Source of the DNA: Ardenticatenaceae bacterium
GTDB lineage: Bacteria > Chloroflexota > Anaerolineae > Promineifilales > Promineifilaceae
Reading direction: 5' to 3'
NCBI GenBank assembly: GCA_020634235.1
Contig: JACKCB010000002.1
Coordinates: forward strand, 992,001-1,056,000
Length of the DNA: 64,000 nucleotides
Below the pieces are notes generated by a model. That model saw nothing but the letters and a program-made list of their open reading frames with translations, was not told where the DNA came from and searched no databases. This document shows positions 19,423-27,116 of the stretch, in pieces. Both the position numbers and the translations under genes were made by a program. Positions within the stretch are counted from its first letter, which is position 1. Each line of letters opens with the position of its first letter.

Positions 19423-20991
19423 TTACATCTGCTGGCAGGCACGCTCGGCCAGGGCGGTGATGGTCAGGCTGGGGTTAACACCCACATTGGCCGAGACGGC
19501 CGAACCATCGACAACGTACAGCCCCGGGTAGCCAAAAACCTGGTGGCCGGTGTCGATGACCCCCTCGCCGGCGCTGCGCCCCATCGGGCAGCCCCCCAAA
19601 ATGTGGGCGGTGACAGACAGGTTGGCCACGCTTTCTGGCAGGGTATTCAGCGGCTGGCCCCCGCTGGCCGCGGCAAAGGCGCGCGCGGCGGCGTTGGCCT
19701 CGGGGATGTAGGCGGGGGTGCGCTGCCCCCCGGCCGGGTGCGTGAGCAGGCCGCGGGCAAAACCGGTGTACAGGCCGCGCCCATAACGAAAAGCGATCTG
19801 GCTGTCCAACTGCTGCATCACCGTCAGCACGCTGGTGCGCTGGTGCCAGGCCGCCCCCCGCCAGGCGCGGGTGGAGCGGCGCGGCTGGGCCAGCAGCCGG
19901 CCCAGCGTCTTCAGGGCACGCCGCCCCGGCCGGGATTCATCCACCAGCGGCCCCATGTAGTAGCGCATGAAGTTGTACCCGGCCGGGAAGCGATTCTGCG
20001 TGATGTGCGTATGCCCATTCGGATAAAAATGGGAGGTTATGGTGGGACCGCCCTCATCCACCCGCGGCGCGTCCGCCTCATGCAGAATACTCACCACCGC
20101 TTCACTGTTGGTGCGCACCTGCTGCCCCAGGCGGGGCGAAATGGCCGGCAGCGTGCGGGCCACGTTACGGCAGTGAAACAGTAGTTGCAGCGTGCCCAAC
20201 ACCCCGGCGGCCACCACCACCTGCTGTGCTCGCAAAGGCTGCAGCCGCTGCCGGCGCTCCAGCGGATTGCGCAGCGAGACTTCGTAGCCACCGCCGGGCA
20301 GCGGCCGGATGAGGGTGGCCTGCCGCTGGGGCAGGATGGTCGCGCCAAGCTGCTCGGCCAGGTAGAGGTAGTTTTTGTCCAGGCTGTTTTTGGCCCCGTA
20401 GGTGCAGCCGGTGAGGCAGCCGCCGCAGCCGGTGCAGCCGCTGCGGGCCGGGCCGCGGCCAGCAAAATAGGGATCGGGCGTTTCCTCCCCCGGCCGGTCG
20501 CTGAAGTAGATGCCCAACGGAACGGTGTCAAAGGTATGGCCCGCGCCCAGGTCGCTGGCCGTCTGCCGCAAATAATCATCCATCAGGCCGTGGTGGGGGT
20601 TGGGGGCGCTGCCCAGCATCTGGCGCGCGGTGGCGTAATGGGGGCGCAGTTCCGCGGCCCAATCGACCGCTAGATTGTGCCAGGCGGGGTCCTCGAAGAA
20701 GGCCCGGCCGGGTTCCAGCAGCACCGCGGCGTAGACCAGGCTGCCGCCGCCCACCCCCACGCCCCCCACAATGCCCACGTGGCGAAAAATGTGCTGCACG
20801 AAGAAGCCGTGCATGCCCAGGCGGGGCAGCCACAGCAGCCGGCGCAGGCTTTCGTCGGCGGCGCGCATGTCGTCGGGCGTTATGCGGCGACCCTGCTCCA
20901 GCACGGCCACCCGCCGCCCTTGTTGGGCCAGGCGTAAGGCGGCCACGCTGCCGCCAAAGCCACTGCCAATGATGATAACATCGTAGTCCAT
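19423..20991 (-). CDS. GMC-type FAD oxidoreductase (cholesterol-oxidase-like)
   Basis: The product has 522 residues. The N-terminal FAD-binding motif I-I-G-S-G-F-G-G-S is followed by V-G-V-G-G-G-S-L-V-Y, typical of GMC enzymes. A cysteine cluster at about residues 178-188 reads C-T-G-C-G-G-C-L-T-G-C (C-x2-C-x2-C-x3-C). The C-terminal H-I-L-G-G-C-P-M-G and G-V-N-P-S-L-T-I-T-A-L segments complete the FAD site. It likely oxidises an alcohol or sterol-like lipid substrate; the identity is unknown. The gene is followed closely by dapF and preceded by a small gene that may be its partner. Confidence 0.82.
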   Translation of the reverse strand: MDYDVIIIGSGFGGSVAALRLAQQGRRVAVLEQGRRITPDDMRAADESLRRLLWLPRLGMHGFFVQHIFRHVGIVGGVGVGGGSLVYAAVLLEPGRAFFEDPAWHNLAVDWAAELRPHYATARQMLGSAPNPHHGLMDDYLRQTASDLGAGHTFDTVPLGIYFSDRPGEETPDPYFAGRGPARSGCTGCGGCLTGCTYGAKNSLDKNYLYLAEQLGATILPQRQATLIRPLPGGGYEVSLRNPLERRQRLQPLRAQQVVVAAGVLGTLQLLFHCRNVARTLPAISPRLGQQVRTNSEAVVSILHEADAPRVDEGGPTITSHFYPNGHTHITQNRFPAGYNFMRYYMGPLVDESRPGRRALKTLGRLLAQPRRSTRAWRGAAWHQRTSVLTVMQQLDSQIAFRYGRGLYTGFARGLLTHPAGGQRTPAYIPEANAAARAFAAASGGQPLNTLPESVANLSVTAHILGGCPMGRSAGEGVIDTGHQVFGYPGLYVVDGSAVSANVGVNPSLTITALAERACQQM

Positions 20992-21009
20992 AGTGCTGTT
21001 TGCAGGCCG

Positions 21010-21501
21010 TTATGGGCCGTAGTCAACGGCGGTGCGGCTGGCGTGCAGCAAGAAGGGGAAGGGCAGGCGGCGCAGGCCAGGCGGGGTCATGACCATCATG
21101 CCCAGCAGGGTGAAATGGTCGAGCACGCGCAGTTCGTCAACGATGTAGGGCCAGGGGAAGGGGGACCCGGCCGGGTAGATAACGGTCACCGCCGGCCGGC
21201 CATCAATCAAGGACGGCCGCTCAGCCAGCACCATCTTCATCACTTCGTGCGTCTGCCCCTGGCGCTGCACCAGATTGCGGGCATTGCCCAATCCATCAAA
21301 CCATTTGCCACACCAGCCACTGAGGCCGGTAAGGGCCAGCGCCGGGCTGGCCAGGCGGCGCAGCCAGCGTGGCCCCACAAACTCCGCGCAGTATTCGCCG
21401 TGCAAAAAGGCAAGATCAGGGGGTACCAGGCTGGCAAAGTACGGCTTGAAAGCAAGGAGCGCGTACCGGTTAAGTTGTTGGGCCTGGACAGAAATGGTCA
21501 T
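21010..21501 (-). CDS. conserved protein of unknown function beside GMC oxidoreductase
   Basis: The product has 163 residues. I choose ATG 21501 because CAGGAG lies seven bases upstream; a longer frame back to 21768 runs through repeat DNA. Visible features are G-W-C-G-K-W-F, V-I-Y-P-A-G-S-P-F-P-W-P-Y and V-L-D-H-F-T-L-L-G. These faintly resemble the beta-barrel DUF4334/GXWXG-type lipid-associated proteins, but this is only a by-eye likeness. It ends 18 bases before the GMC oxidoreductase gene, so the two probably act together. Confidence 0.6.
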   Translation of the reverse strand: MTISVQAQQLNRYALLAFKPYFASLVPPDLAFLHGEYCAEFVGPRWLRRLASPALALTGLSGWCGKWFDGLGNARNLVQRQGQTHEVMKMVLAERPSLIDGRPAVTVIYPAGSPFPWPYIVDELRVLDHFTLLGMMVMTPPGLRRLPFPFLLHASRTAVDYGP

Positions 21502-21728
21502 GGCGTCACTCCTGCAGCCATCGGATCTGCTGGCCAGGGCTGGCACAGTCTGGAGCCGGTTTTCTGACGGTGTGTGGCAGCATCGAGAGACCTGGCTGAT
21601 GGCTGTTCTCAGTTTACTATGCCGGCGAACGTTGGGCAAGATCATCCCGGCCGGGTCAGCAATTCTAGATGTAAAACGGAATCGTTCACTCCCCCCCTCC
21701 GAAACGAGCCGAGAGGTCAAGCGCCGGG

Positions 21729-21863
21729 GGCGTCGCCTCGGCGCTTCGCGCCTGGCGACGCCAATCAAAGCAGGGTTTTTTCAGTTTTTGGGGCAGTTGC
21801 CCCAAAAACTGAAAAAACCCCATTAAGTTTTCCCGCGCGGGGCGCGAAGCGCCCTCGCGCGGG
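21729..21863 (+). repeat. composite REP-like element, copy 1
   Basis: Module A (21729-21762) has outer arms GGCGTCGCC/GGCGACGCC around GGCGC-TTC-GCGCC. Module B (21832-21863) has outer arms CCCGCGCG/CGCGCGGG around GCGC-GAA-GCGC. Both modules recur, inverted as a unit, at 29967-30050, where only 18 bases separate them; here 69 bases do. Flanking bases also match (CGCGCGGG followed by G or T, then CAGCG). The shape is that of a bacterial interspersed palindromic element. Confidence 0.75.
21773..21820. repeat. 23-bp perfect inverted repeat
   Basis: The left arm (21773-21795) begins GGGTTTTTTCAG and the right arm (21798-21820) ends CTGAAAAAACCC, with a 2-base centre. Pairing is perfect over 23 bp. 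It sits between modules A and B of the composite element. It could act as a terminator, a cruciform, or the remnant of an inserted miniature element. Confidence 0.85.
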
Positions 21864-22010
21864 GCAGCGTTTGGGGAGCGAGCGCTTACTGCAAGACTTG
21901 ATCAGCCGCCCAGCGCGACCTCGGGCAGCTCACATGCAACGCTATCTGGTAACCTTCTGCCCTGTTGCGCCCCTTTTCCCCCTACATTTAGAATTACTAC
22001 GGCCGGGTGG

Positions 22011-22039
22011 TTGAGCAATCCCGCCCCTTCGTCTATACT
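22011..22039 (+). promoter_or_regulatory. promoter of proBA
   Basis: TTGAGC (22011-22016), a 17-base spacer and TATACT (22034-22039) match the major-sigma consensus closely. They lie about 65 bases before the proB start codon. Confidence 0.6.
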
Positions 22040-22104
22040 CCGCCACGGTCTGCTTCGATTCTGGGCCATGCGGTTACAGACCAAACCGATTTTGTCGAGG
22101 TATC

Positions 22105-23208
22105 ATGGGTTATCAGCGTATTGTGGTAAAAGTGGGCACCAGCGTACTCACCGGTGGCTCGCCGCAGTTGGATCGGGCGCACATGGTGGAGCTGGTGCGC
22201 CAGTGCGCCGAACTGCACCGCGCGGGGCGCGATGTCATCGTTTGCACCTCCGGGGCGATTGCCGCCGGCCGGGAACGGCTGGGTTTTCCTGATTTGCCCA
22301 ACACGGTGACCAGCAAGCAGATGCTGGCTGCGGTGGGCCAAAGCCGGCTGATGCTGGTGTGGGAACGGCTGTTTGAGCTGTATGGGCTGCACGTGGGCCA
22401 GATGCTGCTCACTCGCTCCGACGTGCACGACCGCCACCGCTTTTTGAATGCGCGGGATACGTTAAACGCGCTGTTGGAGCAGCGAATTGTGCCCATTGTC
22501 AACGAGAATGATGCCGTGGCCACCAGCGAAATTAAGGTGGGCGACAACGACAATTTGTCGGCGCTGGTGGTGCTGCTGGCCGATGCCGATTTGCTGCTGC
22601 TGCTGACCGACCAACCGGGCCTGTTCACGGCCGATCCGCGCACCAACCCGGACGCGGCGCTGATTCCGGAAGTGGATCAGATTGATGAGACGCTGCGCCA
22701 ACTGGCCGGCGGCAGTGTGAGCGGGCTGGGCGTGGGCGGGATGGCCACCAAGCTGCAAGCGGCGGATGTGGCCCGCCGGGCTGGGGCGGATGTGGTTATT
22801 GCCGCCGGCCGGGCGGCCAATGTTATTGGGCGCATTGCCGCCGGTGAGCCGGTGGGCACACGCTTTGCGGCGCTGGCTACGCCGCTGGAACATCGTAAGC
22901 GGTGGATTTTTGCCGGGGCGGTCCCGGCCGGGCGCGTGCTGATTGATGCCGGGGCGGCGCGGGCGCTGCTGGAACAGGGGCGGAGTTTGCTCCCGGCCGG
23001 GGTAACCGGCGTAGAGGGCGAGTTCCGGCGTGGGGATACGGTGATCATTGTGGCTCCCGGCCGGGGGGAGATGGCCCGCGGCATTGTTCGCTACAGCTAC
23101 GACGACCTGCGGCGCATCGCTGGCGGCCGCTCCGACGAGATCGAAGGTCGCCTGGGTTACGCCTACGGACCCGTGGCCGTCCATCGCAACGACCTGATTC
23201 TGTTGTGA
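22105..23208 (+). CDS. proB: glutamate 5-kinase with PUA domain
   Basis: The product has 367 residues. The amino-acid-kinase domain (1-260) shows V-V-K-V-G-T-S-V-L, S-G-A-I-A-A-G and N-E-N-D-A-V-A. A C-terminal PUA domain (about 275-365) with G-A-A-R-A-L-L-E-Q-G-R-S-L-L completes the full-length type. It phosphorylates glutamate as the first step of proline synthesis. GAGG precedes the ATG. proA follows 95 bases on, so proBA form an operon. Confidence 0.95.
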   Translation: MGYQRIVVKVGTSVLTGGSPQLDRAHMVELVRQCAELHRAGRDVIVCTSGAIAAGRERLGFPDLPNTVTSKQMLAAVGQSRLMLVWERLFELYGLHVGQMLLTRSDVHDRHRFLNARDTLNALLEQRIVPIVNENDAVATSEIKVGDNDNLSALVVLLADADLLLLLTDQPGLFTADPRTNPDAALIPEVDQIDETLRQLAGGSVSGLGVGGMATKLQAADVARRAGADVVIAAGRAANVIGRIAAGEPVGTRFAALATPLEHRKRWIFAGAVPAGRVLIDAGAARALLEQGRSLLPAGVTGVEGEFRRGDTVIIVAPGRGEMARGIVRYSYDDLRRIAGGRSDEIEGRLGYAYGPVAVHRNDLILL

Positions 23209-23303
23209 ACGGCGCTGGCGGTTCCGGTGACTGGGGGCGGGCAGGTTTGTAACGCGCACAACACAAGATGCTGGCCGGAAAGGCCGGTGCAACAGGAGAG
23301 ACC

Positions 23304-24569
23304 ATGACCAACCTACAGACCATGGGCCGGGCGGCCAAAGCGGCGGCGCGGCAACTGGCTATTTTGACCACGGCACAGAAGAACGCCGCCTTGCTGGCCA
23401 TCGCCGGCGAATTAGCGGCGCAGGCGGCGCTGGTGCTGGCAGAAAATGCGCAGGATGTAGCCGCTGGCCGGGCGCAGGGGCTGAGCGACGCTTTGCTGGA
23501 CCGGCTGCTGCTAACCGAGGAACGGCTGGCCGGGCTGGTGGCCGATGTTCGCCGTGTGGCCGAGCTGCCCGACCCGGTGGGTGAGGAGATGGATGGCCGG
23601 GTGCTGCCCAACGGGCTGCGCCTGTGCAAGCGGCGCATCCCCATCGGCGTGCTGGGCGTTATCTACGAGGCGCGGCCCAACGTGACCATCGACATTGCCA
23701 CGCTGTGCCTGAAGACGGGCAACGCCGTCATCTTGCGCGGCGGGCGGGAGACGCTGCGCAGTAACCTGGCCCTGGTGCGCGTGATCCAGGCGGCGTTGGC
23801 GCAGATGGGGCTGCCGCCGGCGGCGGTGCAGTACATCGACGACCCGGACCGGGCGCTGGTAGCGGAACTGCTGCGCCTGGACGCGTATGTGGACATGATT
23901 GTGCCGCGCGGCGGCAATGCGCTGCACCGCCTCTGCCGGGAACAGAGCAGCATCCCGGTGATTACCGGCGGCATTGGCATTTGCCACGTGTATGTGGATG
24001 AGAGTGCCGACCTGGCGCGGGCGGTGGCCATTGTGGAGAATGCCAAGGTGCAGCGCCCCAGTGTGTGTAATGCGCTGGATACGCTGCTGGTGCACCCGGC
24101 CGTGGCGGCGAGTTTTTTGCCGCGGGTGGCAGCGCAGTTGGCGCAGCATGGGGTGGAGCTGCGGGCCACCGGCCGGGCGCTGGCTATCTTGCAGCAGTCA
24201 GAACATGGGGCGAAGGTGGTCCCGGCCGGGGTGGATGACTTTGACCAGGAGTGGCTGGCCCTGATCCTGGGCGTGCGCGTGGTCGATGGGCTGGACGAGG
24301 CCATTGCCCACATTCAGGCGCACAGCACCGAACATTCCGACAGCATTCTCACCAACAACTGGGCTTATGCCAGCCGCTTCGTCAACGAGATCAACTCGGC
24401 GGCGGTGTTTGTGAATGCCAGCACCCGCTTTAATGATGGCGGCCAGTTTGGCCTGGGGGCCGAGGTGGCTGTGAGTACGCAGAAGCTGCACGCGCGCGGC
24501 CCGATGGGGCTGGCGGAGCTGACGACGTATAAGTGGGTGTGTCTTGGAGAGGGGCAGGTAAGAGTGTGA
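23304..24569 (+). CDS. proA: gamma-glutamyl phosphate reductase
   Basis: The product has 421 residues. This aldehyde-dehydrogenase-fold enzyme has the ProA nucleophile region V-Q-R-P-S-V-C-N-A-L-D-T-L-L-V-H, the substrate motif N-A-S-T-R-F-N-D-G-G-Q-F-G-L-G-A-E, and E-A-R-P-N-V-T near the start. It reduces glutamyl 5-phosphate to the semialdehyde, following ProB. The start at 23304 has AGGAG just before it; an upstream ATG at 23268 does not. Confidence 0.95.
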   Translation: MTNLQTMGRAAKAAARQLAILTTAQKNAALLAIAGELAAQAALVLAENAQDVAAGRAQGLSDALLDRLLLTEERLAGLVADVRRVAELPDPVGEEMDGRVLPNGLRLCKRRIPIGVLGVIYEARPNVTIDIATLCLKTGNAVILRGGRETLRSNLALVRVIQAALAQMGLPPAAVQYIDDPDRALVAELLRLDAYVDMIVPRGGNALHRLCREQSSIPVITGGIGICHVYVDESADLARAVAIVENAKVQRPSVCNALDTLLVHPAVAASFLPRVAAQLAQHGVELRATGRALAILQQSEHGAKVVPAGVDDFDQEWLALILGVRVVDGLDEAIAHIQAHSTEHSDSILTNNWAYASRFVNEINSAAVFVNASTRFNDGGQFGLGAEVAVSTQKLHARGPMGLAELTTYKWVCLGEGQVRV

Positions 24570-24584
24570 TTCGTGAAGCGTGTG

Positions 24585-24626
24585 ACGTGTTCCGTTAGGG
24601 GACCGCACCGGCGGCACGGAACACGT
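24585..24626. terminator. hairpin between convergent proA and arsM
   Basis: ACGTGTTCCGT (24585-24595) pairs perfectly with ACGGAACACGT (24616-24626), and weaker pairing extends outwards. It probably ends transcription from both sides. Confidence 0.6.
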
Positions 24627-24648
24627 TTCACACAACACGAAGCACGCT

Positions 24649-25425
24649 TTACGGTTTTACGGCGGTGATGCGGGCGCTGAAGAGGCGGGGCGGGGTGGGC
24701 AGCAGCAGCGCATCGGCCAGTTCAATGCCGGGCGCGCCTTTGTCCTGGATGGAGATCTGTTGGAAACCGGCCGCCCGCATCAGGCTGGCATAGACGCTGA
24801 TATCCTCGGCCCCGGTGACACAGGCGGACCAGGCGGCCAGATCGGCGCGCGCGGCCGGGCTGAACTGCCCCTGGGTGACCATATCGGAGACGGCTAGCTT
24901 GCCCCCCGGCCGGAGTACGCGCAGCGCCTCCGCAAAGACCGCCGCCTTGTCCGGGCTGAGGTTGATGACGCAGTTGGAGATCACCACGTCCACGCTGGCA
25001 TCGGCCACCGGCAGCGCCTCGATCTGCCCCAAACGGAACTCCACATTGTCCGCGCCCATTTTGGCCTTGTTGGCATTGGCTTTGTCTAGCATGGCCGGAG
25101 TCATGTCGATGCCGATGACCCGGCCGGATGCCCCAACCTGCCGCGCCGCCAGAAAACAGTCGATACCCCCGCCAGAGCCCAAATCCAGGACCGTTTGCCC
25201 TGGCTGCAGCCCGGCCAGCGTAATTGGGTCACCACAACCCAGCGAGAGCTGGGTCACGTCGGCCGGCAGGTCGGCCAGGCTGGTGTCATACAGGTCGGGG
25301 CCAGTGGGGCAGCAGGTCGTGTCGTCACAGCCGCAGTTGGCCTGGATCTCTGGCGTGAATGTGGTGGCAATCTGCGCGTAGCGCGCTTGCACGGCAGCAT
25401 GAACTTCGTGAGCGGGTGTTGTCAT
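24649..25425 (-). CDS. arsM: arsenite S-adenosylmethionine methyltransferase
   Basis: The product has 258 residues. It is a class I methyltransferase with V-L-D-L-G-S-G-G-G-I-D as the SAM-binding motif. The arsenic-binding cysteines match the ArsM pattern: N-C-G-C-D-D-T-T-C-C near residue 30, S-N-C-V-I-N-L-S-P, and a Cys in A-W-S-A-C-V-T-G-A. It methylates arsenite in the cytosol to methylated, partly volatile products. AAGGAG sits before ATG 25425. An ArsR-type repressor gene lies upstream in the same direction, and an ArsR-like operator lies between them. Confidence 0.93.
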   Translation of the reverse strand: MTTPAHEVHAAVQARYAQIATTFTPEIQANCGCDDTTCCPTGPDLYDTSLADLPADVTQLSLGCGDPITLAGLQPGQTVLDLGSGGGIDCFLAARQVGASGRVIGIDMTPAMLDKANANKAKMGADNVEFRLGQIEALPVADASVDVVISNCVINLSPDKAAVFAEALRVLRPGGKLAVSDMVTQGQFSPAARADLAAWSACVTGAEDISVYASLMRAAGFQQISIQDKGAPGIELADALLLPTPPRLFSARITAVKP

Positions 25426-25502
25426 GGCATTTTCTCCTTGGGCAGTCACAGTTGTGTTGTGTGTGGCGCGTTCCGCATGGCCTGTATCGCGCATCGCGGC
25501 TA

Positions 25503-25522
25503 ATATTGACACCTGTCTATAT
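25503..25522 (-). promoter_or_regulatory. ArsR-type operator upstream of arsM
   Basis: ATATTGACA-CC-TGTCTATAT is a near-perfect palindrome with one mismatch. It lies 78 bases before the arsM start and matches the site at the arsR promoter in 17 of 20 positions. It would allow direct repression of arsM by the adjacent regulator. Confidence 0.65.
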
Positions 25523-25542
25523 GTTTGGCCAAAAAAAGAGAC

Positions 25543-25848
25543 TCAGGCGGCTGGCAGCGGGTTGGCCGGCACTTCTGGGGCAAAGGTTTGCAGCAGGGTG
25601 CCGCAGCAGTTGGCCACCATGACCTGGTTTAAGGTATAGAAGACCTGTTTACCTTCGCGCCGGGTATTTACCAACCCCGCTTCGCGCAGGATGCCCAGGT
25701 GGTGGGAGATAGTGGGCTGGGAGATATCGCCGATGCGGTCCACGATGTCGTTAACACACAGCCATTCACAGCAAAGAATCTGCATGATGCGTTGTCGGGT
25801 GGCGTCGGCCATGGCTTTGGCGAAGGTAACTGAGTCCATTGTTCTCAT
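25543..25848 (-). CDS. arsR: ArsR/SmtB-family metalloid-responsive repressor
   Basis: The product has 101 residues. The winged-helix core reads D-I-S-Q-P-T-I-S-H-H-L-G-I-L-R-E-A-G-L-V, a standard ArsR recognition helix. Cysteines in L-C-C-E-W-L-C-V-N-D and in A-N-C-C-G-T are placed to bind As(III). Repressors of this family leave DNA when metalloid binds. A near-identical operator lies at its own promoter and before arsM, suggesting autoregulation and co-control. A second in-frame ATG at 25839 is an alternative start. Confidence 0.9.
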   Translation of the reverse strand: MRTMDSVTFAKAMADATRQRIMQILCCEWLCVNDIVDRIGDISQPTISHHLGILREAGLVNTRREGKQVFYTLNQVMVANCCGTLLQTFAPEVPANPLPAA

Positions 25849-25866
25849 ATTGACAGTTGTCTATCT
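25847..25866 (-). promoter_or_regulatory. ArsR-type operator at the arsR promoter
   Basis: ATATTGACA-GT-TGTCTATCT is a near-palindrome and the second copy of the operator seen before arsM. It lies between the -10 element and the ATG, over the expected transcription start. Confidence 0.65.
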
Positions 25867-25872
25867 GAGAAG

Positions 25873-25900
25873 ATTATAGGCGGTTGGATCGATTTGTCAA
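25873..25900 (-). promoter_or_regulatory. promoter of arsR
   Basis: On the minus strand TTGACA (25900-25895), a 16-base spacer and TATAAT (25878-25873) are exact consensus hexamers. The operator follows seven bases downstream. Confidence 0.75.
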
Positions 25901-26043
25901 GAGGGGGATCCCGGCCGGGGTGCAGGCGAGTCAGGTTGACTGAAATACCGCCCATCGGTAGAATCGCCCGGTGGCCTGCGCAAACAACTCAGACCCGCCA
26001 AGAAAACCTTTAGGTCACAAGCCAGTGAGATGAGAAAAAGCGA

Positions 26044-27030
26044 ATGCGAATAGTAGTTGATGCGATGGGCAGTGATAATCATCCGGGGCCAGACGTGGCC
26101 GGGGCCGTGCTGGCCGCGCGCGAGTTTGGCGACGAGATCATCTTGGTGGGCGATGAGGCCGCTGTCAGGCAGGAGCTGGACAAACAGAACCCGGCCGGGT
26201 TACCCATCCACATCATCCATGCCAGCCAGGTCATCTCCATGACCGACAAACCCAGCGAAGCCTCGCGCAGCAAGCCCGATTCCTCCATGCACGTGGGGCT
26301 GAACCTGGTCAAGGACGGCCAGGCTGACGCGTTCGTCTCGGCCGGGAACACGGGCGGCATTTTAGCGGTGGCCATGCTGCACACCCTGCGGCGCATTCGC
26401 GGCATCAAGCGGCCGGCGCTGGGCGTTATCTTCCCCCTGGGCAACCATCCCATGCTCACCGACAACGGGGCCAACGCCGACTGCAAGCCAGAGTATTTGC
26501 TGCAATTTGCCATGATGGGCAGCATCTACGTCGAGCGCGTGCGCGGCGTGGACCGGCCTCGCGTGGCCCTCATTTCCAACGGTGAAGAGGAGGGCAAAGG
26601 CAATTTGCTCATCAAAGAGACCATCCCCCTGCTGCTGGAGAGCGGCCTGAATTACGTGGGCAACATTGAGCCGAAGGAGTTTGTGCAGGGCAAGGCTGAC
26701 GTTGGCGTGACCGATGGCTTTACCGGCAACGTGATGCTGAAGACAGCGGAGGCAGTGGCCAGCTATATGAGCGGCCTCATTCGCCAGGAGATCAAGGCCA
26801 GTCCCGTTACCGCGGTGGGGGGGCTGCTGGCCCGGCCGGCCTTCGACCGTGTCCGCCGCCAATTGGACCCCGACGAAGTGGGGGGTGCGCCACTTTTGGG
26901 CGTGAATGGGGTTGTGATCATCGGTCACGGCCGGTCGAATGCTTATGCGATTAAGCAGGCGGTAGGGCAGGCCCGCAAAGCGGTGGAACGGGATATTGTC
27001 AATGCCATTCGCGCCGGCGTAGCTGGGTAA
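26044..27030 (+). CDS. plsX: phosphate acyltransferase PlsX
   Basis: The product has 328 residues. The N-terminus V-D-A-M-G-S-D-N-H-P-G-P is diagnostic, as are S-A-G-N-T-G-G and the V-T-D-G-F-T-G-N-V-M-L-K motif. It converts acyl-ACP to acyl-phosphate, feeding PlsY, which is encoded at 39.7 kb. fabF follows 86 bases downstream. A GAGATGAG stretch precedes the ATG. Confidence 0.95.
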   Translation: MRIVVDAMGSDNHPGPDVAGAVLAAREFGDEIILVGDEAAVRQELDKQNPAGLPIHIIHASQVISMTDKPSEASRSKPDSSMHVGLNLVKDGQADAFVSAGNTGGILAVAMLHTLRRIRGIKRPALGVIFPLGNHPMLTDNGANADCKPEYLLQFAMMGSIYVERVRGVDRPRVALISNGEEEGKGNLLIKETIPLLLESGLNYVGNIEPKEFVQGKADVGVTDGFTGNVMLKTAEAVASYMSGLIRQEIKASPVTAVGGLLARPAFDRVRRQLDPDEVGGAPLLGVNGVVIIGHGRSNAYAIKQAVGQARKAVERDIVNAIRAGVAG

Positions 27031-27116
27031 GATGCTCCCCGGCCGGGGTCACCCAATCACCCTCTTCCAGCCACCTGACCACCATTTCACTCTACATAAC
27101 AAAGCGGAAAACAAGC

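Larger units (their letters stand above)
21502..22104. other. gene-free interval with repeats and the proB promoter
   Basis: About 600 bases separate the divergent small gene and proB. The interval holds a composite palindromic element (21729-21863), a 23-bp perfect inverted repeat inside it, and a strong promoter upstream of proB. No credible coding sequence was found: the open frames through it follow the palindromes and have no recognisable product. Confidence 0.7.

Noticed and set aside
21574..22014. A 146-codon plus-strand frame in the repeat region before proB
   Set aside because: It runs through the palindromic element and has no ribosome site or domain, so it is likely non-coding.
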